Shown one piece after another: positions 32,092-39,593 of a stretch of 39,593 nt of DNA. The stretch comes from DATEPR01 sp036502345 (lineage in GTDB: Bacteria; Actinomycetota; Actinomycetes; Mycobacteriales; Pseudonocardiaceae). A program made the position numbers and the translations under genes. The notes under the pieces were generated by a model that worked only from the letters and a program-made list of their open reading frames with translations, searched no databases and was not told the origin of the DNA. The stretch covers positions 1-39,593 of the forward strand of contig DASXYT010000054.1 in assembly GCA_036502345.1 (NCBI GenBank), given 5' to 3'. The number at the start of each line of letters is the position of its first letter. Positions within the stretch are counted from its first letter, which is position 1.

Positions 32092-32504
32092 GTCCAGCCA
32101 CCCCCTGAGTGGTTGTCGCTGTGGTGGGTGCCGTAGGCCGTGGCCCACACGCCGTCCTGCGCCGCCGACGTCGACTGCGTGACACTGTCCACTCCGGACA
32201 CCCGCATGCCGCCCGCGACGTCCTGGTCGGCCTGCTGGTAACCGGTGGCGACCGTCTTGGTGACGTTCTCCGCGAAGTCGATGGCCTGCTGGACCTGGCC
32301 GAGCAGTTCGGACATCTCGGCGACGGCGGCCTGGTGGCTCGCGCCCAGCGTGTGCGCCTCGCCGAAGTCGCCGAGCAGCACCGGCGCCGAGGCGAGGGTG
32401 CTCAGGCGGTCGGCGGGTGCCGTCATGCCGGTGAGTTGGGTCTGCAGCTCGTTCGCGAAGTCGAACAGCGACTGCAGATGGACGAAGAACGACTTGTCGG
32501 CCAT
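32088..32504 (-). CDS. ESX-associated helical protein
   Basis: This is a 138-residue protein, mostly alpha-helical, beginning MADKSFFVHLQSLFDFANELQ and with a second long helix (VAEMSELLGQVQQAIDFAENV). It has a Ser/His/Gly-rich C-terminus ending GGGWT. Size, composition and position match EspC/WXG100-related partners encoded beside PPE-like proteins. ATG 32504 is preceded by GGAGGAA at a spacing of 7. It is coupled to the PPE-like gene by a GTGA overlap, which suggests that the two products pair before export. Confidence 0.75.
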   Translation of the reverse strand: MADKSFFVHLQSLFDFANELQTQLTGMTAPADRLSTLASAPVLLGDFGEAHTLGASHQAAVAEMSELLGQVQQAIDFAENVTKTVATGYQQADQDVAGGMRVSGVDSVTQSTSAAQDGVWATAYGTHHSDNHSGGGWT

Positions 32505-32571
32505 GGCGCGGTTCCTCCAGCGTGCTCGCAGCCGGCCCAGGCGTGGGCCGGCCGCGAGTGATCGCGAACGA

Positions 32572-32877
32572 TCAGGAAGCGAAGTAGCTGGTGTTCTTCT
32601 GTTCCAGCGCGTACTGCAGGTCGTGCGCGTCGGACACCTTGCCACCGAACTGGTTGATGATGTTCACGATGTCGGTGGTGGCCGCACGGAGCCGGGTCTC
32701 GGCCTGCTCGGCCGCCGTACCCGCCGAGCTGTTGGACGCGTACCAGCTCTGCTTCAACGGCTGGAGGTTGCTGTTGAGCTGGTCGATGTAGTCGTTGAGC
32801 GCCTTGGCCTTCGCGCTCAGCGCCTGCGAGCTGGCCTGCAGCGCGGCGAACTGGACGCTGATCTGGTCGGCGGTCAT
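32572..32877 (-). CDS. WXG100 (Esx)-like protein B
   Basis: This is a 101-residue helical hairpin protein of Esx size (MTADQISVQFAALQASSQALSAK then LKQSWYASNSSAG). The central WxG turn reads WYA, so the tryptophan is kept but the glycine is not. The second helix is followed by a C-terminal tail with a tyrosine near the usual YxxxD/E export signal position (YALEQ), which is imperfect. ATG 32877 is used; it lies 28 bp after the preceding Esx gene, and the two form the classic tandem Esx pair encoded downstream of eccC. Confidence 0.82.
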   Translation of the reverse strand: MTADQISVQFAALQASSQALSAKAKALNDYIDQLNSNLQPLKQSWYASNSSAGTAAEQAETRLRAATTDIVNIINQFGGKVSDAHDLQYALEQKNTSYFAS

Positions 32878-32905
32878 GGTCGGGTCACACCGTCCTTTCT
32901 GGGTG

Positions 32906-33256
32906 TCAGATGCCGCTGAGGCGGCCGAGGACGGCACCACCGGCGTCGACGGAGCCGGCCATGGACTTCAAGTTGGACGCCACGGTCGCGTCACCGGAGC
33001 CGTAGTTGTGGACGCTGTTGTTCACCAGGTTCGACATGGTGTCCAGCTCGGTGCTGGCCTGCTTCATCTTGTCCTGCAACTGGGTGTGCAGCTGCCAGAA
33101 CGCAGTGGCCTGGTCGCCCGCGTAGCTGCTCAGGGTCGATACGAGCTCGCTCTCCAGGTCGGCCATCGTCTTCTTGGCGTTCGCCGCGCACTCCGCGAAC
33201 CCCGTGACCGCACGCGTCATCGCCTGGGAATCACTCAAATAACCTTGGCTTGCCAC
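32906..33256 (-). CDS. WXG100 (Esx)-like protein A
   Basis: This is a 116-residue helical protein. The inter-helix turn reads YAGDQATAFW, i.e. YxG where WxG is usual, with the downstream F-W aromatic pattern typical of the second helix. GTG 33256 is preceded by a strong GGAGGTGG. It is the first gene after eccC in the minus-strand direction, with its own promoter-like element at 33323-33350, and probably forms a heterodimer with the next small gene before recognition by EccC. Confidence 0.82.
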   Translation of the reverse strand: MASQGYLSDSQAMTRAVTGFAECAANAKKTMADLESELVSTLSSYAGDQATAFWQLHTQLQDKMKQASTELDTMSNLVNNSVHNYGSGDATVASNLKSMAGSVDAGGAVLGRLSGI

Positions 33257-33322
33257 GAGTTGGCCACCTCCCTCTCCTCGTTCGAGGTCGTCGCCGAAGT
33301 GCTCTCCGGCGCTGGCATGCTG

Positions 33323-33350
33323 AATCTAGGAACAGCGGTGTTGCCGGCAA
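33323..33350 (-). promoter_or_regulatory. Putative promoter of the Esx operon
   Basis: On the minus strand TTGCCG (33350-33345) and TAGATT (33328-33323) are separated by 16 bp, about 67 bp upstream of the first Esx start. A 10-bp palindrome TTGCCGGCAA (33341-33350) and a 14-bp palindrome CGGCAC-AA-GTGCCG (33352-33365) overlap or abut the -35 box and could be regulatory. Confidence 0.4.
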
Positions 33351-33408
33351 ACGGCACAAGTGCCGGTTGGATTGGCGGCACTAATACCCACACAGGTTCG
33401 ACGGATCG

Positions 33409-36400
33409 TCATCCCGCTGTCACGGCCGGTTCGGTCCAGGTCACCTGCATGAGCTCGCGCCCCATCCGGCGGCGGGCCAGGGTGCCCCGGCCGGGTGGTT
33501 GCTGGCTCGGTTTGATGTCACCGACCAGCGCGCCCTCGTCCTTGTCACCGGAGAGCACCAGCCCTGGCGAGCCGAGCTCACGGACCCGTTGCAGCGTCGG
33601 CTCGAACAGCGCCCTGGACGCGCCACCGCTGGCCCGTGCCACTACGAGGTGCAGGCCGATGTCCCTGGCCTGCGGCAGGAACTCCAGCAGCACGGCCAAC
33701 GGGTTGCGGCCCGCGGTGGCGACCAGTTCGTAGTCGTCGACCAGCACGAACAGCTCGGGGCCCGTCCACCAGGATCTGGTGCGCAGCTGGTCGGACGTCA
33801 CGTCAGGGCCGGGCAGCCGCTGCCGCATGGCCTGCTCGACCTCGGCCAGCAGGCCGGTCAGCACCGGTTCGGCGCCCGCGTAGCCGAGCAGGTGGTCGCC
33901 GGTGACCGCGTCCAGCAGGCCACGCCGGTAGTCGACCACGATGATCGCGGCCTCGGCGGGGGAGTAGCGGGACATGATCCCGTCGGCGATGGTGCGCAGC
34001 AGGTTCGACTTGCCGGACTCGACGTCGCCGAACGCGAGGAAGTGCGGGTCGGTGCCGAAGTCCAGGTACACCGGCTTGAGATCGGACTCGGCGACACCGA
34101 GCGGGAAGGCCCGGCCCGTCGCGGTGCTCATCGCGTTGACGGTCGCGGGCTCGATCAGCTGGGGCAGCAGCCGTACCGGTGGCGCCTTCGGGCCCTGCCA
34201 CGCTGCGCTGATCTTCGCCACCAGGTCGGTGGTGCCGGCGGCGACCGTGGTGGCCCGCTGGTCACCGTCGATCCTGGGCAGCGCGGTGAGGAAATGCAGC
34301 TTGTCCTTGGTGATGCCGCGGCCCGGCGCGTCCTGTGGCACGTTCTGCGCCGCCCTGCGGTCCATCATCGAGTCGGACGGATCACCGAGCCGCAGTTCGA
34401 ACCGGGTGCCCATGGCGTCCCGCAACTGCGCCCGCACGCCCATCCACCAGTTCACCGACACCACGACGTGGATGCCGAAGCCGAGCCCACGGGCGGCCAG
34501 ATTGGTGATGGCCTCTTCCAACTGCTCGTACTCCTGGCGCAGTGTCGTCCAGTCGTCCACCACCAGGAACACGTCGCCGAACTCACGGCCGTCCGCGCCA
34601 CCCTCGGTGAACTCGGCACGGCGCTTGCGGAAGCCCGCGATCGAGTCGATGCCGTTGGCGGCGAAGAACTGTTCCCGCTGGGCCAACAGGGTGACCACCT
34701 CGGCGACCAGCCGCCGGCAGCGCTGCGCGTCCCTGCGGGTGGCGTACCCGGACACGTGCGGCAGCCCGGCCATCGGCCCCAGCGCGCCACCACCCATGTC
34801 CAGCAGGAAGAACTGCGCCTCGGCCGGCGTGTGAGTGAGCGCCAGCACCGACACCAGGCCACGCAGCAGCGTGCTCTTGCCGCTCTGCGGGGCGCCGACC
34901 ACGATGGCGTGGCCTGCCGCGCCGGACAGGTCGGCCCACAGCAGGTCACGGCGCTGCTCGAACGGCTTGTCCACGATCGCCACCGGCACGATCAACTGCC
35001 CGTTGCCACCCCAGCCCGCCGGGCACAGCCCACGCTCGGGATCAACGCCCAGCGGCGTGAGTATCTGGTCCACGGTGGGCGGCTCGTCCAGCGGTGGCAG
35101 CCAGATCTGGTGTGCCGCAGGGCCTTTGCCGGCCAGCCGGGACACCATCGCCGCCATGATCGTCTCGCCCGTGGCGGGCTGATCGGGAGCGACCGCCGTG
35201 ATCTGCGGCTGCGGTGGCCGTTCCGCCTCACCGACCGGGGCCAGCTTGAACGGCAACACCGTGTTCGGGCCGAGGACGGCCTGTTCGGCGGCTGCCGCAC
35301 CCCTGGCCGGCAGTTCGCCGGACACGTAGGCGGCGCGCAGCCGGACCAGCGACTCGGTGTCGAACTTGAGGAACGCCGACCCGGGGATCGGTGGCAGTTG
35401 GTAGGCGTCCGCGACGCCCAGCACCGTCCTGCTCTCCGACGCGGAGAACGTGCGCAGGCCGATCCGGTAGGACAGGTGCGAGTCCAGGCCGCGCAGCCTG
35501 CCCTCCTCCAGCCGCTGCGACGCCAGCAGCAGGTGGATGCCGAGGCTGCGGCCCAGCCTGCCGATCATCACGAACAGGTCGATGAAGTCCGGTCGCGAGG
35601 ACAGCAGTTCGCTGAACTCGTCGATGATCACCAGCAGCGACGGCAGTGGCGCCAGGTCCGCGCCCTGCTCGCGGGCCTTCTCGTAGTCCCGGACCGAGGC
35701 GTAGTTGCCGGCCGCGCGGAGCAGTTCCTGCCGGCGCACCACCTCGCCGTTGATCGCGTCGCCCATCCGGTCCACGAGCGGCAGTTCGTCGGACAGGTTG
35801 GTGATCACGGCGCACGTGTGCGGCAGTTCGGCCATGCCGGCGAACGTGGCGCCACCCTTGAAGTCGATCAGCGCGAGGTTCAGGTTCTCCGACGAGTGGG
35901 TGGCCGCGAGGCCGGTGACCAGGGTGCGCAGCAGTTCGCTCTTACCCGACCCGGTGGCGCCGATGACCAGGCCGTGCGGCCCCATGCCGCCCTCGGCGGA
36001 CTCCTTCAGATCCAGTTCCACCGGCCTGCCGGTCGGGTCGACGCCGATCGGGATGCGCAAGCGGTTGCGCGGCGGTCGACGCTGCCAGGTGATGCCGGTG
36101 TCCAGGTCGCGGGGATCGCCGATGCCGAGCAGACCGGGTAGGCCCAGCGCGTTGGCCATCGGCGACTCGGACACCATCGGCGCCGCCCGGTACAGCGGGA
36201 TCAACTGCCTGGCCAGCGCTTCGGCGGCCACCGGGTCGAACTGGTCGGGTTGACCGAGGAACGCGATCCGCTGCTCGTCGCCGGACCCGACCACCATGCC
36301 CACCCGGTCGCCGGACACGTGCAGGCACAGCGTGTTCGCGCCCGGATTGTGCAGTGGCGCCTCGCCGCTGACGTCCAGCACGGTCACCGCGTAGCGGCCG

Positions 36401-37407
36401 CCGTCCGGCGCGATCGCCAGGTCACCGTAGGTCCGGCCGCCGTCCACGACGACCACGATGTGCCGGTAGTCGTAGCCCATGCCGGTCGCCTTGGTGAACG
36501 GCGGCCGCTCGCCGAGATCCGGGCCGAGCAGCTTGGCCAGCGCGGTCAGGTTGTCGGCGACCAGTCGGGCCGGCCCGGTGGCGTCGGTGCTGCCGTCGTC
36601 CCGCGTCGGGGTCGCGTGCGAGTGTGGCAGCCACTTGGCCCACTCCCAGTCCGGGTGCCGGTCGTTCGCCACGCACAGCGCGATCCGCAGGTCGTCGGGG
36701 GAGTGGAAGGTGGCCAGTTGGGCCAGTAGCGCGCGGATCGCTGAGAGGACACGATCCCGGTCGCCGCTGACGTCCACGTAGGCGAAGGAGCGCAGCGAGA
36801 TCGCCACCGGCAGGTTCGGCACGGTGGCGTAGGTGCGGATGAAGTGCCGCAGCGCCGTGGACGAGACGGGGTCCAGGTCCTCCAGTGGCACGGTCTGCGG
36901 CGCGCGCAGCGGTGTGGCCAGGCGTTGCGGGCCGATACCCACCCTGACCTGCCCGAAGTCCGGATCGGACCGGCGGCGTTCCCACAGTCGGCCCCGGTCC
37001 ACGAACGCCCACAGGTCGGCCGGGCGCGGGGCCGCAGCGGCGAGCGTGGTCCGCTGGTGCTCGGCGATCTCCCTGACCCGCTGCCGCAGGCCGCCGAGAT
37101 AACGCTGGTAGTCCCGCCGCTCCTCGTTGATCTGCGCCTTCTTCGCGGCGCCGCCGCGGGCCAGCGACATGATGATCATGCCGATCATCGAGGACACGAA
37201 CAGCGCGCCGAAGATGTAGGTCATCGCGCCGCCGCCGCGCCCGATGTAGACGAACGACATGGCGCCCATGCCGAGCATCATCGGCAGGAAGAACATCAGC
37301 TGCATCGCGCCGGCATTGCTGCCCTTGGGCAGCAGGGGAGGCGACTGCAGCATGATCTCGCCCTGCGGCTGCTCGGGCATGGCGGCACGACGGGCCGGTG
37401 CGGTCAC
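33409..37407 (-). CDS. eccC: Type VII secretion ATPase EccC (EccCa-EccCb fusion)
   Basis: This is a 1332-residue motor protein. Two transmembrane helices lie near the N-terminus (about 34-52 and 62-82), then a linker/DUF region, then three FtsK/SpoIIIE-type ATPase domains with Walker A motifs GATGSGKS (from residue 483), GAPQSGKS (838) and GDVESGKS (1127). Walker B-like segments LLVIIDEF and VFLVVDDW are visible. EccC recognises Esx substrates and powers translocation through the ESX membrane complex. All three P-loops keep Gly-Lys-Ser, so it appears functional. The GTG start at 37407 lacks a clear Shine-Dalgarno; ATG 37380 is an alternative. It heads the minus-strand ESX genes, 152 bp before the first Esx. 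Confidence 0.95.
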   Translation of the reverse strand: MTAPARRAAMPEQPQGEIMLQSPPLLPKGSNAGAMQLMFFLPMMLGMGAMSFVYIGRGGGAMTYIFGALFVSSMIGMIIMSLARGGAAKKAQINEERRDYQRYLGGLRQRVREIAEHQRTTLAAAAPRPADLWAFVDRGRLWERRRSDPDFGQVRVGIGPQRLATPLRAPQTVPLEDLDPVSSTALRHFIRTYATVPNLPVAISLRSFAYVDVSGDRDRVLSAIRALLAQLATFHSPDDLRIALCVANDRHPDWEWAKWLPHSHATPTRDDGSTDATGPARLVADNLTALAKLLGPDLGERPPFTKATGMGYDYRHIVVVVDGGRTYGDLAIAPDGGRYAVTVLDVSGEAPLHNPGANTLCLHVSGDRVGMVVGSGDEQRIAFLGQPDQFDPVAAEALARQLIPLYRAAPMVSESPMANALGLPGLLGIGDPRDLDTGITWQRRPPRNRLRIPIGVDPTGRPVELDLKESAEGGMGPHGLVIGATGSGKSELLRTLVTGLAATHSSENLNLALIDFKGGATFAGMAELPHTCAVITNLSDELPLVDRMGDAINGEVVRRQELLRAAGNYASVRDYEKAREQGADLAPLPSLLVIIDEFSELLSSRPDFIDLFVMIGRLGRSLGIHLLLASQRLEEGRLRGLDSHLSYRIGLRTFSASESRTVLGVADAYQLPPIPGSAFLKFDTESLVRLRAAYVSGELPARGAAAAEQAVLGPNTVLPFKLAPVGEAERPPQPQITAVAPDQPATGETIMAAMVSRLAGKGPAAHQIWLPPLDEPPTVDQILTPLGVDPERGLCPAGWGGNGQLIVPVAIVDKPFEQRRDLLWADLSGAAGHAIVVGAPQSGKSTLLRGLVSVLALTHTPAEAQFFLLDMGGGALGPMAGLPHVSGYATRRDAQRCRRLVAEVVTLLAQREQFFAANGIDSIAGFRKRRAEFTEGGADGREFGDVFLVVDDWTTLRQEYEQLEEAITNLAARGLGFGIHVVVSVNWWMGVRAQLRDAMGTRFELRLGDPSDSMMDRRAAQNVPQDAPGRGITKDKLHFLTALPRIDGDQRATTVAAGTTDLVAKISAAWQGPKAPPVRLLPQLIEPATVNAMSTATGRAFPLGVAESDLKPVYLDFGTDPHFLAFGDVESGKSNLLRTIADGIMSRYSPAEAAIIVVDYRRGLLDAVTGDHLLGYAGAEPVLTGLLAEVEQAMRQRLPGPDVTSDQLRTRSWWTGPELFVLVDDYELVATAGRNPLAVLLEFLPQARDIGLHLVVARASGGASRALFEPTLQRVRELGSPGLVLSGDKDEGALVGDIKPSQQPPGRGTLARRRMGRELMQVTWTEPAVTAG

Positions 37408-37545
37408 AGCACCCGATTGTGGTGATTCCGGCCAGCGGCTATGTGGGTAATTCTGCCGGCCGGGTCGCGATTGAGACGTGCTGGTCGCGCGGTTCGGGCT
37501 CGGCGCCTCCGGGTCTTGCCGGGTTGTCCGCGATCGTGTGCGTTG

Positions 37546-38016
37546 TCACCGCCCGGCGGCCACCAGATGCTCGTGATCACGCCACGGCGCCGCGTCCGAC
37601 CACTCGCCGGTCAACACGAAGTCGACCATGAGTTGGCGCACCTCAGCCAGTGAGATGACGTTCTCCGCCGGGAAATACCAGGACAGTTCCGGGTCGTAGG
37701 GCACCCGTGGCGCGTCGGGTAGCGGATGGGAATTGTGGGTCGCGTGGACGATCGGGTTCGGATGTCTGAGGCCCAGCCGTACGAACTGCGCGGCGGCGCG
37801 ATCACCCGCAACACCCACCTGCATGTATTCCCGGTGGTCGATATCGCGCATTTGCTCTCGCCAGGACCGCGAATCGTCGTGCTTCAGCTCCAGGAGCATC
37901 ACGCCGTTCGGGTGCCCGGCGAGGTAGCGATCGATCATCGCGACCCGGTCGGCGTTGGTGGTGGCCGTCAAGTGAGGGGACGTCATGCCACCGCCGCCGA
38001 TACGCACGCTCGTCAT
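37546..38016 (-). CDS. Imm1-family immunity protein
   Basis: This is a 156-residue protein resembling the Imm1 family of polymorphic-toxin immunity proteins: an N-terminal helix (DRVAMIDRYLA), a strand with MLLELKHDD, MQVGVAGDRAAAQFVRLG, and the C-terminal ISLAEVRQLMVDFVLTGEW followed by WRDHEH. ATG 38014-38016 overlaps the stop codon of the upstream deaminase remnant (ATGA) and has GAGGGCGG upstream. Coupling to a deaminase reading frame strongly supports an antitoxin-like role, neutralising that toxin family in the cytoplasm. Since the linked toxin is broken, it may now protect against toxins from sibling strains. Confidence 0.78.
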   Translation of the reverse strand: MTSVRIGGGGMTSPHLTATTNADRVAMIDRYLAGHPNGVMLLELKHDDSRSWREQMRDIDHREYMQVGVAGDRAAAQFVRLGLRHPNPIVHATHNSHPLPDAPRVPYDPELSWYFPAENVISLAEVRQLMVDFVLTGEWSDAAPWRDHEHLVAAGR

Positions 38017-38291
38017 GGTTCCGCCCTCCCGGAAAAGGCCTCGTGGTGACCTCCTGGCCACCATACGACCATCGTGCTCCCCTTCGGCAGGATGAGCTTT
38101 ATGAGTGCGACGCAGCCCGGCCCAGAGGCCCATGTGCATGGCCCTTCATCGTTGTTGATCACCAACACGCCGTAGGCGTGCCGGTCGTGGTGCATCAGCG
38201 CGGCGGCTTTGGGCTCGACATGGCCGGCGGCCTGCCTGCCCGGTGGCTGGTCTCTGATGATCGAACCAGTCTTCGCGCGGAGGTCGGGTCC
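38013..38291 (-). pseudogene. C-terminal remnant of a DddA/SCP1.201-type deaminase toxin
   Basis: An open stretch of 92 codons from a stop at 38292-38294 to TGA at 38013 encodes the core of a cytidine-deaminase-fold toxin. It has the catalytic GHVEPKAAALM (His and Glu codons at 38222-38214), INNDEGPC followed by GPGC (the zinc cysteines), and LILPKGSTMVV. DddA has the same order: GHVE, NNPEGTC, LLPENAKMTVV. No start codon precedes the HVE motif in this frame. The expected first strand appears just upstream in another frame (LGLLYTETNGE, about 38318-38286) and possible earlier coding in a third (38448 downward), so the gene is frameshifted and truncated. It ends inside the Imm1 start (ATGA). 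Confidence 0.72.
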
Positions 38292-38477
38292 TCACCGTTG
38301 GTCTCGGTGTAGAGCAGCCCCAGGTCACAGTCGCCCCAGCCAACTGGAGTTGTTGCTGCTGGGCAGTGGCCCACTTGGCGCTGACTGCGTCCTGGTGCAG
38401 GCAATCCTCGTTCGGATCGGCGTGTGCGATGCCTGTGCCGAGCACCATGCAGTTCGTCGTGCTCGGCCAGTGCCGAA

Positions 38478-39593
38478 CTACGCCACTACTCCGTAGTGCT
38501 CCGCGAGGCCTGCGAACTCGTCGTTGCGGCGTCTGGTCGCCCGGTCCACGATCTCGCGCATCACGGCCGAGCCGAGTGGCTGGTAGCGGACCCAGTCCGG
38601 TGCCAGGTCCCTGGCCTGGGACAACAGGGTCAGCGCCCGCCGTTCCAGTCGCAACTCGGCCGCTGCCGCGGCGAGGTGGATCCGGTGGCCCGCTTCCCAG
38701 AACGCGGGCACCGGGCCGTTCGCCTCCGGGACCGTGTCTCCCAGGCGCAGCGCCTCCTCCGGGTCGCCGAGCCGGACGGCCTGGTCGACGCCTTGGATCG
38801 CTGCGATGCGCGGACCGAAGATGCCGGCTTCGCTGACCTCGTCTCTGCCTGAGCGCACCGCGGCCGCCTGGGCCACCCGCAGCAGCTCACCGGAACGCGC
38901 GCCCCGGTCTGCCCGCAGCGCTGCCGATGCCGCGTTGAACAGGAGGTTTCCGAACACGCCGAGCGCTCTGGTGTTCCGGTCGGACATCCTCGGCTCGACG
39001 CGCTCCGCCATCCGGACGGCGACCGTCTCCGCCTCGACCGTCCTGCCCTGCCGGACCAGCACCCAGACCAGGTACCGGGTGGACACGGCCACACCGATGT
39101 CCGGATCGTCGGACAGCTTGGCGACCCGGACCGCCCGTTCCGCCGCGATGAACGCCAGGTCGTCCATGCCGAACCGGCCCGCCGTGCCGGCGCCGAGCCG
39201 ATATGCGCCACTGAGCACGGAGTACGCCGAATTGAGCCGCGCGCCTTTTGCCTCGTGCACCAGTCGGTGGGCGTCGGCGAGCAGTACCGGCAGGGTGTGC
39301 AGCAGTTCGGAGTGCCGGCCGGCGATATATGCCTGCCATGCGTATGACAACGAACCACGCAATTCGGCCAGCGGCACGGTTTCGCGAAGATCAGCGAAAT
39401 CGGCGAGACCTGGTACTTCGACGGATGATGTCAACGCCTTGCGCAGGTCGACCATATCGCTGTGCGCCGGTTCGTGGGGTGGCGGGAGGATGCCGAGCAA
39501 GGTGGATGGTTCCACGCCCAGGGCCCTGGCCAGCTTGTTCAGCGTGGACGTGCGGGTGGTCTGCCGTTCACCGCGTTCCAGCCTGGCCACGGT
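38478..39593 (-). CDS. XRE-family regulator with TPR-like C-terminal domain (partial)
   Basis: About 371 residues are visible, and the N-terminus runs off the end of the window. What remains of the XRE helix-turn-helix is TVARLERGERQTTRTSTLNKLARALGVEPSTLLG. A long all-helical region of repeated hairpins follows (for example AERAVRVAKLSDDPDIGVAVSTRYLVWVLVRQGR), typical of actinobacterial regulators with tetratricopeptide-like sensor domains. It lies upstream of the toxin remnant and Imm1 on the same strand. The regulated target is unknown. Confidence 0.82.
   Translation of the reverse strand, partial: TVARLERGERQTTRTSTLNKLARALGVEPSTLLGILPPPHEPAHSDMVDLRKALTSSVEVPGLADFADLRETVPLAELRGSLSYAWQAYIAGRHSELLHTLPVLLADAHRLVHEAKGARLNSAYSVLSGAYRLGAGTAGRFGMDDLAFIAAERAVRVAKLSDDPDIGVAVSTRYLVWVLVRQGRTVEAETVAVRMAERVEPRMSDRNTRALGVFGNLLFNAASAALRADRGARSGELLRVAQAAAVRSGRDEVSEAGIFGPRIAAIQGVDQAVRLGDPEEALRLGDTVPEANGPVPAFWEAGHRIHLAAAAAELRLERRALTLLSQARDLAPDWVRYQPLGSAVMREIVDRATRRRNDEFAGLAEHYGVVA

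Noticed and set aside
33499..36141. 880-residue plus-strand open frame opposite eccC
   Set aside because: Antisense shadow; the minus strand encodes three intact P-loop ATPase domains.
38146..38448. 100-residue minus-strand open frame beginning MVLGTGIAHADPNEDC as an independent gene
   Set aside because: Only its first third looks coding; the rest is Arg/Pro-rich shadow of the deaminase frame and no good ribosome-binding site precedes it. It is treated as possible debris of the broken toxin gene.

Overview
The window is a GC-rich actinomycete chromosome segment. It carries an Lsr2 nucleoid protein, an MptB-type alpha-1,6-mannosyltransferase (lipomannan/lipoarabinomannan branch), an LCP cell-wall ligase, a DUF3618 protein, a glutamine-synthetase-like GlnA paralogue and an ESX/type VII secretion (T7SS) locus, with many GTG starts and 4-bp ATGA/GTGA gene overlaps. 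Together these point to the mycolate/Pseudonocardiales side of the Actinomycetia, most likely Pseudonocardiaceae. I assign no species.

Layout. (1) 1-445: a minus-strand tRNA with a UAG anticodon but a short variable loop, and a DUF3618 membrane protein. (2) 442-5685: two TetR regulators, a 14-TM drug-efflux MFS pump with a C-terminal winged-helix extension, and a Baeyer-Villiger-type flavin monooxygenase divergent from the second TetR across a 72-bp operator-like gap, an arrangement like ethR/ethA. (3) 5788-11476: a BldD-like XRE regulator with a 30-bp palindrome in its leader, an LCP protein, a stand-alone divergent ribosomal protein L11 paralogue, Lsr2 (convergent with L11 across a strong hairpin), and MptB. 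(4) 11463-19740: an apparent gamma-glutamylation amine-catabolism operon (GS-like ligase, gamma-glutamyl hydrolase, aldehyde dehydrogenase, SDR, GntR/FadR regulator), a divergent APC permease, two matching inverted-repeat operators between them, then a flavoprotein disulfide reductase. (5) 19818-25761: a large secreted serine peptidase whose catalytic motifs look sedolisin-like, and a KimA-type potassium importer fused to an OB-fold.

(6) 25953-37407 is an atypical T7SS locus. A plus-strand group encodes a sensor kinase, a mycosin lacking its catalytic Asp and His, and two small membrane proteins. A convergent minus-strand group encodes EccC, two Esx-like proteins, an ESX-associated helical protein, a PPE-like protein and a helical/alpha-beta-hydrolase candidate effector. 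EccB, EccD and EccE are not present here. (7) 37546-39593: an Imm1-type immunity gene overlapping by 4 bp the C-terminal remnant of a DddA/SCP1.201-type deaminase toxin that was hidden by frame disruption, then a partial XRE/TPR regulator running off the window.

The most notable items are the deaminase remnant with its immunity gene, the L11 paralogue lacking the thiopeptide-contact prolines, the inactive mycosin, the gamma-glutamyl amine operon with its paired operators, and the short tRNA(UAG). All functional statements come from reading motifs by eye; no database search was run.
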